From the NCBI RefSeq assembly GCF_019510245.1, contig NZ_JAEKKT010000135.1, forward strand, positions 1-64,000: a stretch of DNA of 64,000 nucleotides, given 5' to 3'. The DNA is from Streptomyces sp. (GTDB lineage Bacteria > Actinomycetota > Actinomycetes > Streptomycetales > Streptomycetaceae). Position numbers and translations under genes: made by a program. The notes below the pieces were generated by a model. The model ran no database searches. It worked only from the letters and a program-made list of their open reading frames with translations, and was not told the origin of the DNA. Shown here in pieces: positions 1-8,081 of the stretch (positions within the stretch are counted from its first letter, which is position 1; every line of letters begins with the position of its first letter).

Positions 1-13
1 TGGAGGGGTCGCG

Positions 14-526
14 ATGACCGTGCAGACGCAGAGGGCCGTGCTGGCGGGCGGATGTTTCTGGGGGATGCAGGACCTGATCCGCAAGCAGCCGGGCGTGACG
101 GCGACCCGGGTCGGATACACCGGGGGGGACGTGGCGAATGCGACGTACCGCAACCACGGCACGCACGCCGAGGCCATCGAGATCCTCTTCGACCCCGAGA
201 AGACCGACTACCGCGCGCTCCTGGAGTTCTTCTTCCAGATCCACGACCCGAGCACCAGGAACCGCCAGGGCAACGACATCGGCCTCAGCTACCGCTCGGC
301 GATCTACTACGTCGACGACGAGCAGAAGCGGATCGCCGAGGACACGATCGCGGACGTGGACGCCTCCGGGCTGTGGCCGGGCAAGGTCGTCACCGAGGTG
401 GAGCCGGTCGGCCCCTTCTGGGAGGCCGAGCCCGAGCACCAGGACTACCTGGAGCGCTACCCGAACGGCTACACCTGCCACTTCCCGCGCCCGGGCTGGA
501 AGCTGCCCGTCCGCACAGAGGGCTGA
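14..526 (+). CDS. msrA: Peptide methionine sulfoxide reductase MsrA
   Basis: Reduces methionine-S-sulfoxide in proteins and free methionine, repairing oxidative damage in the cytoplasm. The N-terminal signature GGCFWG is present, with the nucleophilic Cys at residue 14, and the body has the family blocks GYTGG and HAEA. The length of 170 aa fits the short MsrA class. The C-terminal part lacks the usual GYCG-type resolving-cysteine tail and instead ends with a single Cys in a TCHF context. The start follows a TGGAGGGG ribosome-binding site at the very edge of the window, so the promoter is outside. From memory, msrA sits close to metB in S. coelicolor; here about 18 kb separates them. Confidence 0.95.
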   Translation: MTVQTQRAVLAGGCFWGMQDLIRKQPGVTATRVGYTGGDVANATYRNHGTHAEAIEILFDPEKTDYRALLEFFFQIHDPSTRNRQGNDIGLSYRSAIYYVDDEQKRIAEDTIADVDASGLWPGKVVTEVEPVGPFWEAEPEHQDYLERYPNGYTCHFPRPGWKLPVRTEG

Positions 527-778
527 CGAGAAGACGGGACGGCGGCCCGGTACCCGCGGAAGCCATCGCACGAGGCTCCGCGCGGTGCCGGGCCGTGCCA
601 TGACGCGGATGGACGCCCCGGATGGCGGCGACGGACACCGTTCCTCAGGCTGAATCCGACCGGTCACCGGCCCGCACCGGGCCCAACGGGCTCGACCGCC
701 CGCACCGGCCTGCAACGGGCCTCATCGGACTCGTCGGATCCAGGACAGCGCGGACTTTCCCGTCGAAGGAGCAAAGGC

Positions 779-1285
779 ATGCCCCCCAGCAGCGCAAACG
801 GTGCCTCCCGCCGTCGCAAGGACGCCGCCCCGCAGTTCACGGGCTCGGCGGAGCTCGCCGGAAGCCTGCAGGAGATCGTGGCCGATCTGGTCGAACTGCA
901 TCTGCAGGGCAAGCAGGCCCACTGGAACGTGGTCGGGCCCAACTTCCGTGACCTGCACCTGCAGCTGGACGAGATCGTCGACGACGCGCGGGAGGCGGCC
1001 GACACGATCGCCGAGCGGATGCGGGCCCTGGGCTCCTGCCCGGACGGGCGCTCCGACACCGTGGCGGCGACCACCACCCTCCCGCAGTTTCCCGCGGACG
1101 AGCAGAGCGTGGGCGCCGTGGTGGACCTCGTCACCGCACGGCTGCGCGCTGCCGTCGACACGCTGCGCCGCGTCCACGGCCAGGTCGACGGCGAGGACCC
1201 GGCCACCGCCGACCTGCTGCACGGGATCATCGAGTCCCTGGAGAAGCACGCGTGGATGGTCGGCGCGGAGAACCGTTCCGCGTGA
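779..1285 (+). CDS. Dps-family DNA-binding/ferritin-like protein
   Basis: Dps proteins form 12-subunit shells that oxidise and store iron and can coat DNA in starved or oxidatively stressed cells. The 168-aa product has the ferroxidase signature: AHWNV with His48, then His60, Asp64 and Glu65 in the HLQLDE segment. An Arg/Lys-rich N-terminal tail (SRRRKD) is of the kind that binds DNA in some Dps proteins. An AAGGAGCAAAGGC leader precedes the ATG, a good ribosome-binding site. It is monocistronic. The 250 bp between msrA and this gene hold no gene that I can see. Confidence 0.93.
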   Translation: MPPSSANGASRRRKDAAPQFTGSAELAGSLQEIVADLVELHLQGKQAHWNVVGPNFRDLHLQLDEIVDDAREAADTIAERMRALGSCPDGRSDTVAATTTLPQFPADEQSVGAVVDLVTARLRAAVDTLRRVHGQVDGEDPATADLLHGIIESLEKHAWMVGAENRSA

Positions 1286-1502
1286 CCGGCGACCTGCCGC
1301 GGGCGACCGGAAGCACGGTGGCGTCACGCGTCCCGGCAGGCCCTGGCCCGGAACTGCGCCATGGAGACGGTGACCGCGGATTCGCCCCCGTCGTCCGAGA
1401 CGTCGTCGTACAGGACCTTCCCCGGGGCCGGCCGGTCCCGGTCGGCCAGGGTGAAGGAGACGCTGCTCGACGACCAGGAGCTGTCCTTGGTCCAGCCGGA
1501 AG

Positions 1503-1924
1503 TGCGAGGGCCTCTCGGACGAACAACTGCGGCTGCGTCCCGTGCGGTCGCCGGCATTGACCCTGCTGGGGCTGATGCGCCATCTGCAGGGGGTCGAGCG
1601 GGCCTGGTTCCAGCGGACACTGGCCGGTACCACGCCTCGGTTCTTTCCCTGTCGCACCTACGCCACCGCCACGGCGGCGAGTGGTACGACGAGTCGGACG
1701 CCACGCCGGGCGGCGAGGTCCACGACGACTCCCGCGCGGCGTGCGAGGAGTCGCGGCAGGTGTTCGCGAAGGCGACCGCCGACCTCGCGCGCATCGTGCC
1801 GAACCCCGAATTCGGTGACACCGGTGTGCGGTTCGTCCTTGAGCACGTGACCGAGGAGTACGCCCGCCACGTCGGCCACGCGGATCTCCTCCGCGAGGCC
1901 ATCGACGGCGCCACCGGCGAGTAG
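1503..1924 (+). pseudogene. DinB/DUF664 family protein, frameshifted remnant
   Basis: Two reading frames together spell a DinB-like (DUF664, putative metal-dependent hydrolase) protein. From about 1503 one frame reads CEGLSDEQLRLRP, then LLGLMRHLQGVERAWFQ. Near 1640-1670 the homology moves to the other frame, which reads GGEWYDESDA and ends in HVGHADLLREAIDGATGE before the stop at 1922-1924. Family members are normally about 160-175 aa in a single frame with a start upstream. Here there is no clean start, because the region before 1503 reads as a different, minus-strand protein fragment. I call it a decayed gene; a sequencing error would explain the single internal shift but not the missing N-terminus. 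Confidence 0.7.
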
Positions 1925-2117
1925 CCGACCACACCCGCACCGCGGACGTGACCGGCTGCCGGGCCGGCGCCCGGGTGGCCGCCTGGGCACTGGACCACTG
2001 CTTCCGGCCGCTCGCCAGGAACGGCACCCGGCCGCCCAGGAAGGACAGGCCCGCCGATCCGCAGTGCGGTGACGGCACCAGGGCGACGGCGAACCGGTAG
2101 CGGACCGGGGCCGCTCG

Positions 2118-2903
2118 TCAGGCGCTCAGCCGCTCCCGGTCGCCCATCACCACCACCGGGTGGAGGCGTGGATCAAGGGTGCGCAGCAGGGCCTTCATGC
2201 CGGACTCGGGAACGGTGACACAGGCGGACGTGCCGTCGCCGTGGTCCAGGTGCAGCCATATGCCGCCGCCCTTCTCCACTCCGTCGGGACGACTCCAGTC
2301 GAACGGGGGGACACCCGTGAGCCGGTTGTAGTTGATGGCGATGACGTAGTCGAAGTCGTGGACGTGGTCGTCGCCGTCCGCGATCATGGAGGCGAAGGCG
2401 TTGTCGTCGTACCAGTACTGCAGGCGGCTGCCCGGATCCTCGAGCGACCCTCCCGCGTCCGTCAGCGAGAACACCCCGACGGGACTGCGCTCGTCGTCCA
2501 TGCGGTGGTCGGTCGTCCAGCCCAGTCTGCCGTTGTGCGCGGGCCAGCTGCCCGTGCGTTTCCAGGCAGTGCCCTTCTTCTCGTAGAGCACGACGGTGCT
2601 CTCGGCGGAGTCCGGGCCGGTGCCGTAGACGACCACGGCCTGGCGGGCGTCGGCCGGTACGCGCTTGCCCATGCGGCTGCCCACGCCCGGAAGGCGCGGG
2701 CCCGCTTGCGAACCCGGCGAGCCGGACGCCGCCGGGTTGTTGACACCCGGGGCGCCGACGTGAATGCTGCGCCCGTCGGTTCCGGAGCATGCCGCGGTGC
2801 CGGCCAGCAGCGCACCGCAGGCGAGAGCCACGGATATGGCGTGGCGCGCACCGCCGCGCCGCGCCGGAGGAGAACAGGGCCGTATCTCAGCAGATGTCCG
2901 CAT
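2118..2903 (-). CDS. L,D-transpeptidase-like (YkuD fold) lipoprotein
   Basis: The 261-aa exported protein starts with a hydrophobic segment ending in LLAGTAAC (lipobox-like Cys39), so it is probably lipid-anchored outside the membrane. The second half has YkuD-type features: a VVVYGTG strand, SPVGVFSL, the His of GIWLH, and TSACVTV with Cys228 in the catalytic-cysteine position of L,D-transpeptidases, which make 3-3 peptidoglycan cross-links. I chose ATG 2903 because the signal peptide starts there. The frame stays open to 3161, where it reads the N-terminus of an unrelated gene fragment, so a longer automatic call would be a false fusion. The SAC motif differs slightly from the classical SxGC, so the enzyme activity is inferred. 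Confidence 0.75.
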   Translation of the reverse strand: MRTSAEIRPCSPPARRGGARHAISVALACGALLAGTAACSGTDGRSIHVGAPGVNNPAASGSPGSQAGPRLPGVGSRMGKRVPADARQAVVVYGTGPDSAESTVVLYEKKGTAWKRTGSWPAHNGRLGWTTDHRMDDERSPVGVFSLTDAGGSLEDPGSRLQYWYDDNAFASMIADGDDHVHDFDYVIAINYNRLTGVPPFDWSRPDGVEKGGGIWLHLDHGDGTSACVTVPESGMKALLRTLDPRLHPVVVMGDRERLSA

Positions 2904-3032
2904 GAGCAGGATCCTGTGCCGGGATGCCCCGGCATGCACCCCGAAGACGGCATCCGGCCTAGCGGCGGGGTTGCCCACTGCTGACAGGTCGGGGCAGCCC
3001 GGCGGAGAGCATGACCGGCACCCCCAGATCGG

Positions 3033-3161
3033 TTCGTTGAACCAGAAGGCCGTCGCGTGCTGTTGCTCCCGATGGGCTCGCTGGAAGGGAAGCGTCGAGC
3101 GGCCGACGTGATCGACTGTCGCGTCGATGATCGCACCGTGGTGATCGGGCAGGTCAGACAT
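3033..3161 (-). pseudogene. 5' fragment, copy of the gene at 15383-16180
   Basis: The reverse strand from ATG 3161 reads MSDLPDHHGAIIDA, then HVGRSTLPFQRAHRE and ATAFWFNE. This is nearly identical to the first ~43 residues of the intact protein starting at 16180. Homology stops abruptly after FNE near 3033 and continues about 30 bp upstream of the ATG (to about 3190). The fragment therefore includes its old leader, and it is a partial duplication or the remnant of a deleted paralogue. By chance it is in frame with the downstream lipoprotein gene. Confidence 0.8.
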
Positions 3162-3306
3162 GGATCGAGAGGTCGACGCACGATCGGAGCACGATCGGGG
3201 ACAGCTCCCGGGCGCCCCGGCAGGCCCGTCGGCAGCCGGTCCGCGGCCTGCCGCAGTCCGGGGCCGGACGGTCGGAACGATCAGCGCGCGGTGGTGGAGG
3301 CCGCGG

Positions 3307-5748
3307 TCATGCGGGTGGCAGAGGCTGCTCCGCCCAGACGGTCTTGCCGTCGTGGGCGTACCGCGTGCCCCACCGCTCGGTGAGCTGCGCGACCAGGAAG
3401 AGCCCGCGCCCGCCCTCGTCCGTGCTCAGGGCCCGCCGCAGGTGGGGCGACGTGTGGCTGGTGTCGGACACCTCGCAGATCAGGCAGTGCGTGCGGATGA
3501 GGCGCAGGGTGGCGGGGCCGGTCGCGTACCGGTAGGCGTTGGTGACGAGCTCGCTGGCCACCAGCTCGGTGGTGAAGGCCAGTTCGGACAGCCCCCACTC
3601 GGTCAGTTTCGCCGCGGTCAGCTCCCTGGCACGGGCGGCGGCGGTCGCTTCCAGGGGCAGCTGCCACGAGGCGACGTTCTCCGGTTGCAGCACCCGGGTG
3701 CGGGCGATGAGCAGCGCGATGTCGTCGTTGGGCCGGTGGTCCTTGGGCAGCAGCGCTTCGACCACGGTGTGGCAGGTCTGTTCCAGGGGTTCACTGACGT
3801 AGGTGAGACACGCGTGCAGGTTCTTCAGCGCGGCGTCGACGTCGCCGTTGCGGGCCTCCAGCAGACCGTTGGTGTACAGCGTGAGCAGGCTGCCCTCCGG
3901 GAGGTCGACCTCGTACGTCTCGAACGGCAGGCCCCCCAGGCCCAGTGGCGGCCCCGCGGGCAGCTCGAGCACGGTCACCTCGCCGTCCGGGCTGGACATC
4001 AACGGCGCCGGGTGGCCGGCGCGGGCCAGGGAGCAGCGCTGGGAGATCGGGTCGTAGACCGCGTAGAGGCAGGTGGCCCCGAGCACCTGCTCGATCGCCG
4101 TGTGGTTGTCTTCGGCGTTCGCCTCCAGCTCGGTGGCGAGCAGGCTGACCAGATCGTCCAGGCGCGCCACCACCTCGTCCGGTTCCAGGTCGAGGCTGGC
4201 CAGGGTGCGTGCGGAGGCCCGCAGACGGCCCATCGAGGCCGCGGCGTGGATGCCGTGGCCGACCACGTCTCCCACGACGAGGGCCACCCGGGCCCCCGAC
4301 AGCGGGATCACGTCGAACCAGTCGCCCCCGATCCCCGGTTCACCGCTGGCGGGAAGGTACCGGCAGGCCACTTCCACGGCCGGCAGGTCGGACGCCACGC
4401 TGGGCAGCAGACTGCGCTGGAGGGTCAGAGCGGCGCTCTGCTGCTGGGTGAAGCGGCGCGCGTTGTCGATGCAGACGGCCGCCCGCGAGGTCAACTCCTG
4501 GGCCACCGCGGCGTCGTCGTCCTCGAAGGGCTCCGAATGGCGCGACCGCCACAGGCTCACCACCCCCAGGACGAGGCCGCGCGCGACCAGGGGCACCGCG
4601 ATCAGCGAATGGACGCCGAGACCGGAGGCGATCTCGATCCGCCGCCGGTCCATGGCGTACCACTCGGGGCGGAGCGACAGCAGGCCTTCGAGGATCGGGC
4701 GACGCTCGGCCAGGCACCGCGCCTGCGCGGATTCCGGGAGCAGCGGGACCACTTCTCCCTCCTGGAACGGAACCCGGGGTTCCGGTGGCGCGAGGGCGGC
4801 GCGGAGCAGCGGACCTGCCGCGCCCGCAACGGGTTCGTCACCGAGCGTCACCGGCTTGAGGAGGTCCACCGAACAGTGGTCGGCCAGGCCGCGGACAGCC
4901 ACCCTGGCCAGCTCCCGGGCGGTCTGCGTGACGTCCAGCGAGGTTCCGATCAGGCTGCTCGCCTCGTTCAGCAGGGCGAGCCTGCGTTGCGCCCGGTGGC
5001 GGTCGGTGATGTCCTGGATCGTCTCCGCCACGCCGAGAACCCGGCCCGAGGAGTCCTCCATCCGGAACGCCGAGACGGACACGATCCGTTCCCGGCCGGG
5101 ATCGTGGCGTGCCCGGGCGGACTGCTCCGTGAAGATCAACGGCTCGCCGGTCTCCAGGACGTGCCGTACCCGCTCATCGGCCGGACCCGCGTCCTCGTCG
5201 ACCATGAACTCGCGGGGGTGGCGGCCCACCGGTGCCTCGGCCGGAACGCCGCTCGCCTTCTCGATCGCACGGTTGACCCGGATCACCGTCCGGTCCGGGC
5301 CGTAGGTGACCAGGCCGATGGGGGAGCGCCGGTACAGGCCGTCCAGCAGCGCACGGTCCCGTTGCCAGGCGATGACCTCCGCGGCCGGCGCGCCGACCAG
5401 GAGCCACTCCCTGCCGCCCCCTTCCCGGGTGATCGCACGGGCCCGGAAACCCATCCGCACACGGTGTCCGTCGTGGTGCCGGACGGGCAGGACACCGAAC
5501 CAGCCTCCCGCCTTCACGGCGTCCAGGACGACGGACCGCACGACGGGCAGGTCGACGGCGTCCACCAGGACGTCCTGCCACGCCCGGCCGAGTACCTTCC
5601 CGGCCGGATAGCCCAGCAACTCCTGCGCGCGTGCACTCCAGCCGACCACGGTGCCTCGATCGTCGAGCACGGCCGAGGCCCCACGCCCGAGGGCGAACGG
5701 GTCCTCGGGACTCTCGCTGAAATGCGTCGAGGGCATCCCCATGACCAC
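3307..5748 (-). CDS. PAS-GAF-SpoIIE phosphatase with RsbW-like ATPase domain
   Basis: A multi-domain cytoplasmic signalling protein of about 813 aa. In order: a PAS domain (about 20-100) with WSARAQELLGYP, a second PAS/PAC domain (about 140-255), a GAF domain (about 275-430), a PP2C-like SpoIIE phosphatase domain (about 445-650) with GGDWFDVI and VGDVVGHG, and a HATPase_c domain (about 690-810) with the N-box LVTNAYRYA and G-box GRGLFLVAQL. Such proteins dephosphorylate anti-sigma-factor antagonists, and the ATPase part can act as the anti-sigma kinase. No sigma or antagonist gene is adjacent, so the partners are elsewhere. GTG 5748 lies 7 nt after GGAGG; GTG 5751 and ATG 5742 are alternatives. 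Confidence 0.9.
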   Translation of the reverse strand: MVMGMPSTHFSESPEDPFALGRGASAVLDDRGTVVGWSARAQELLGYPAGKVLGRAWQDVLVDAVDLPVVRSVVLDAVKAGGWFGVLPVRHHDGHRVRMGFRARAITREGGGREWLLVGAPAAEVIAWQRDRALLDGLYRRSPIGLVTYGPDRTVIRVNRAIEKASGVPAEAPVGRHPREFMVDEDAGPADERVRHVLETGEPLIFTEQSARARHDPGRERIVSVSAFRMEDSSGRVLGVAETIQDITDRHRAQRRLALLNEASSLIGTSLDVTQTARELARVAVRGLADHCSVDLLKPVTLGDEPVAGAAGPLLRAALAPPEPRVPFQEGEVVPLLPESAQARCLAERRPILEGLLSLRPEWYAMDRRRIEIASGLGVHSLIAVPLVARGLVLGVVSLWRSRHSEPFEDDDAAVAQELTSRAAVCIDNARRFTQQQSAALTLQRSLLPSVASDLPAVEVACRYLPASGEPGIGGDWFDVIPLSGARVALVVGDVVGHGIHAAASMGRLRASARTLASLDLEPDEVVARLDDLVSLLATELEANAEDNHTAIEQVLGATCLYAVYDPISQRCSLARAGHPAPLMSSPDGEVTVLELPAGPPLGLGGLPFETYEVDLPEGSLLTLYTNGLLEARNGDVDAALKNLHACLTYVSEPLEQTCHTVVEALLPKDHRPNDDIALLIARTRVLQPENVASWQLPLEATAAARARELTAAKLTEWGLSELAFTTELVASELVTNAYRYATGPATLRLIRTHCLICEVSDTSHTSPHLRRALSTDEGGRGLFLVAQLTERWGTRYAHDGKTVWAEQPLPPA

Positions 5749-5851
5749 CACCTTGCCTCCGTGCCTTCGATGGTCCTCCCCGTGCCCTCCGCCCGCGACT
5801 CTCTGCTCGACGCGCCGGAAACCGTAGGTGGCGGTGGGGGCCCGCGCGGCC

Positions 5852-6598
5852 TCACATCCGGGATCTCAGCACGTCGACCTCACAGCCCGGCGCGAACGGG
5901 TCGAAGCCGTGCTCGGCCAGCCAGCGGACTATCAGCAGGCTGCGCAACGACCACCACGCGTGGATCACGTCGAGGTCGACGTCGGCGCCGTAGCCGGCGA
6001 GGACGTCGCCGAGGTGCTCCTCGTGGCCGAGCGTGAAGGTGGCGAGGTCGTACAGGGCATCGCCCCGGCCCGCCTCGGACCAGTCGATGATGCCCGTGAC
6101 CTCCTCGCCGTCGACGAAGACGTGCGCGATCTGCAGGTCGCCGTGCGTGAACACCGCAGGCCACGGCCGCAGAGCGGCCTCGGCGACCTGGCGGTTGCGG
6201 GTGACCAGGCCGGCGGGCAGGATGCCGTTGCGCACGAGCGACTCGCACTCGTCGTCGAGTTCCGCCGCCAGCGCGACGATGCTCCGGCCGGCCCGGCCGG
6301 GCCGGGCCGGCAGCGGCGCCTCGTGCAGTTCCCGGATGGCGGCACCCGCCGCGGCCCACGCCGCCGGCGAGCCGGTCGACGGCCCGCCCAGGCGCCCGAG
6401 CGTCGTCCCGGGCAGTGCGGCGAGCGCGAGCACGGGCGGCTTGCGCCACAGCACCTCCGGGGTCGGGACCGGCGCCAGAGCCATCGCCTCGACCTCGGCA
6501 TCGACACGCGCCTGATCGGCGTCCACCTTCAGGAACACGTCGCCGACGCGCAGAGTCGCGCGCTCGGAATGGGCGACGACGACTCTGACCTCATCCAT
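5852..6598 (-). CDS. Aminoglycoside phosphotransferase (APH) family protein
   Basis: A 248-aa kinase-fold protein. Around residue 150 it has the catalytic Brenner motif HGDLQIAHVFVDG, followed by the metal-binding IIDWSEAGRGD, both diagnostic of APH/choline-kinase-like enzymes. The N-terminal lobe is short and the nucleotide-binding strands are weakly defined. The substrate cannot be told from sequence; many Streptomyces members are not antibiotic-resistance enzymes. It is separated from the SpoIIE gene by about 100 bp and from the next gene by about 70 bp, all on the same strand, so co-transcription is possible but not shown. Confidence 0.85.
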   Translation of the reverse strand: MDEVRVVVAHSERATLRVGDVFLKVDADQARVDAEVEAMALAPVPTPEVLWRKPPVLALAALPGTTLGRLGGPSTGSPAAWAAAGAAIRELHEAPLPARPGRAGRSIVALAAELDDECESLVRNGILPAGLVTRNRQVAEAALRPWPAVFTHGDLQIAHVFVDGEEVTGIIDWSEAGRGDALYDLATFTLGHEEHLGDVLAGYGADVDLDVIHAWWSLRSLLIVRWLAEHGFDPFAPGCEVDVLRSRM

Positions 6599-6671
6599 GG
6601 CCGACCAGTATCCCGGGGACGTCCACGGACGTCGCCGGGTTTTCCGCGTGCGATCACGCGGCTGTCCGTGC

Positions 6672-7949
6672 TCAGAGCCGGCTGTACTTGTCGATGTCCT
6701 CGGTGAACTCCTCGATCGTGTGCGGGGTGAGAGTCGGCCGGGTGTCAGCGATGGCGGCCATGTAGTCCTCGGTGGTGGCCGCTCGCCCCTGGCGATGCGT
6801 GACCTCGTACTCGAACGCCGCCTGTGCGCCCTTGCGGGCGGCGAACTCTATGTCGGCGGGGGTGAACAGCTCACTGGCCCCGACCAGCTGGCCGAGATCC
6901 ACCGAGTCGCCCGCGGACCTGAGATAGCGGGCCCAGATCGCCGCGCGGGCGGTGGGGTCCGGCGGGCCGATGGGGATGACGTAGTCGAAGCGGCCCGGCC
7001 GCAGGAACGCCGCGTCGAGGGAGCGCACCGAGTTGGTGGCGCAGGCCAGCAGCCGCGCGTCGTGCTCACGGAAGACGGGGATGAGCTTGAGCAGTTCGTT
7101 GGTCACTCCGTGCCCGGGGTCGACCGCCTTCCCCGAGCGCACGCCGGCGATCTCCTCGACCTCGTCGATGAAGAGCAGCACGGAGTCCAGTTCCGCCAGG
7201 TCCGCGAAGGCCTCCCGCAGCGCCGCGGCCAGCCCCTCGCTCGTGTCGGCCGCGAGCCGGGAGGGGAAGAGCTCCACGAACGGCCAGCCGAGCCGCGAGG
7301 CCACTGCCTTGGCGAAACTGGTCTTCCCGGTGCCGGGCGGACCGAACAGGATGATCGACTTGGGTGGTACGACGCCGTAGCGGTCTGCCAGCGCCGGTTC
7401 GGTCAGCGGCAGCACCACCCGGCGTTCGACGATCTGCTTCTCCCGGTCCATGCCGGCCATGGCGTCCCAGAGCCCCTCGGGCAGCATGCGGCCGCCCAGC
7501 GCGGTCAGGACGTCGGCGTTGGCGGTGCCGGGCGGCTCCAGCTTCTCGAAGTAGGTCAGGTCGGCGCGGGACCGGTAGCCGGAGTTCTCCAGAGCCTTCG
7601 TCCCGGCGGCACCGGCCGGCAACAGGGCGCTGACGTGGCGCACGCCCAGTGCCCGCAGGCGCCGTTCCAGCTCGGTGAGGAGCGCGCTGCCGATCCCGCG
7701 TTCCCGCCAGCGTGCGGCGAGTGCCACCAGCAGGATCCATCCCCGCTTGTCGTGGGCCTGCGCCACGGCCATGCCCACCAGTTGGTCACCGACCACCGCG
7801 ACCACCGCCGTCTGACCGGCCTTGGCCGCGGCCATCACCTCGGAGACCGGAAACACCCGGTGCTCGTCGGCCTGCCGGCTCTGGTCCCAGATCTGGATGG
7901 CCTGGTCGAGATCGTCGTCGTGATAGTCACGCAGATGCCAAGCGGGCAT
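6672..7949 (-). CDS. GNAT acetyltransferase fused to AAA+ ATPase
   Basis: Two domains in one chain of about 425 aa. The N-terminal ~140 residues are a GNAT acyltransferase with the acetyl-CoA loop RWRERGIGSALL. The C-terminal part is an AAA+ ATPase of the FtsH/spastin type: Walker A GPPGTGKT, Walker B LLFIDEVEE, sensor-1 ATNS, and a DAAFLRPGRFD block typical of classical AAA proteins. ATG 7949 is preferred because GAGG lies 8 nt upstream; the frame is open to ATG 7991. An AAA+ remodelling module joined to an acetyltransferase suggests modification coupled to substrate unfolding, but no target is apparent from the neighbours. Confidence 0.88.
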   Translation of the reverse strand: MPAWHLRDYHDDDLDQAIQIWDQSRQADEHRVFPVSEVMAAAKAGQTAVVAVVGDQLVGMAVAQAHDKRGWILLVALAARWRERGIGSALLTELERRLRALGVRHVSALLPAGAAGTKALENSGYRSRADLTYFEKLEPPGTANADVLTALGGRMLPEGLWDAMAGMDREKQIVERRVVLPLTEPALADRYGVVPPKSIILFGPPGTGKTSFAKAVASRLGWPFVELFPSRLAADTSEGLAAALREAFADLAELDSVLLFIDEVEEIAGVRSGKAVDPGHGVTNELLKLIPVFREHDARLLACATNSVRSLDAAFLRPGRFDYVIPIGPPDPTARAAIWARYLRSAGDSVDLGQLVGASELFTPADIEFAARKGAQAAFEYEVTHRQGRAATTEDYMAAIADTRPTLTPHTIEEFTEDIDKYSRL

Positions 7950-8081
7950 CGCCATCACCTCACCCGGCGCGGAACTCCCATTTTCCCCCATGGTGTGACG
8001 TGCGGCGAGCCTGATCGTCCGGACGACGGGCCGACGGGACCCGCGCGGGGTCGGGGAGCGCGCGGGCCGGGGAGCGTGTGG

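Noticed and set aside
1361..1502. Native N-terminus of the DinB-like gene
   Set aside because: The stretch VKETLLDDQ slightly resembles the family, but the opposite strand reads a more coherent protein ending in a stop, so I left it out of the pseudogene.
3160..6036. A 958-aa open frame on the + strand opposite the SpoIIE phosphatase gene
   Set aside because: It is the GC-rich shadow of the minus-strand gene: no ribosome-binding site, composition dominated by Arg/Gly/Gln, and no domain, whereas the minus strand has five recognisable domains.
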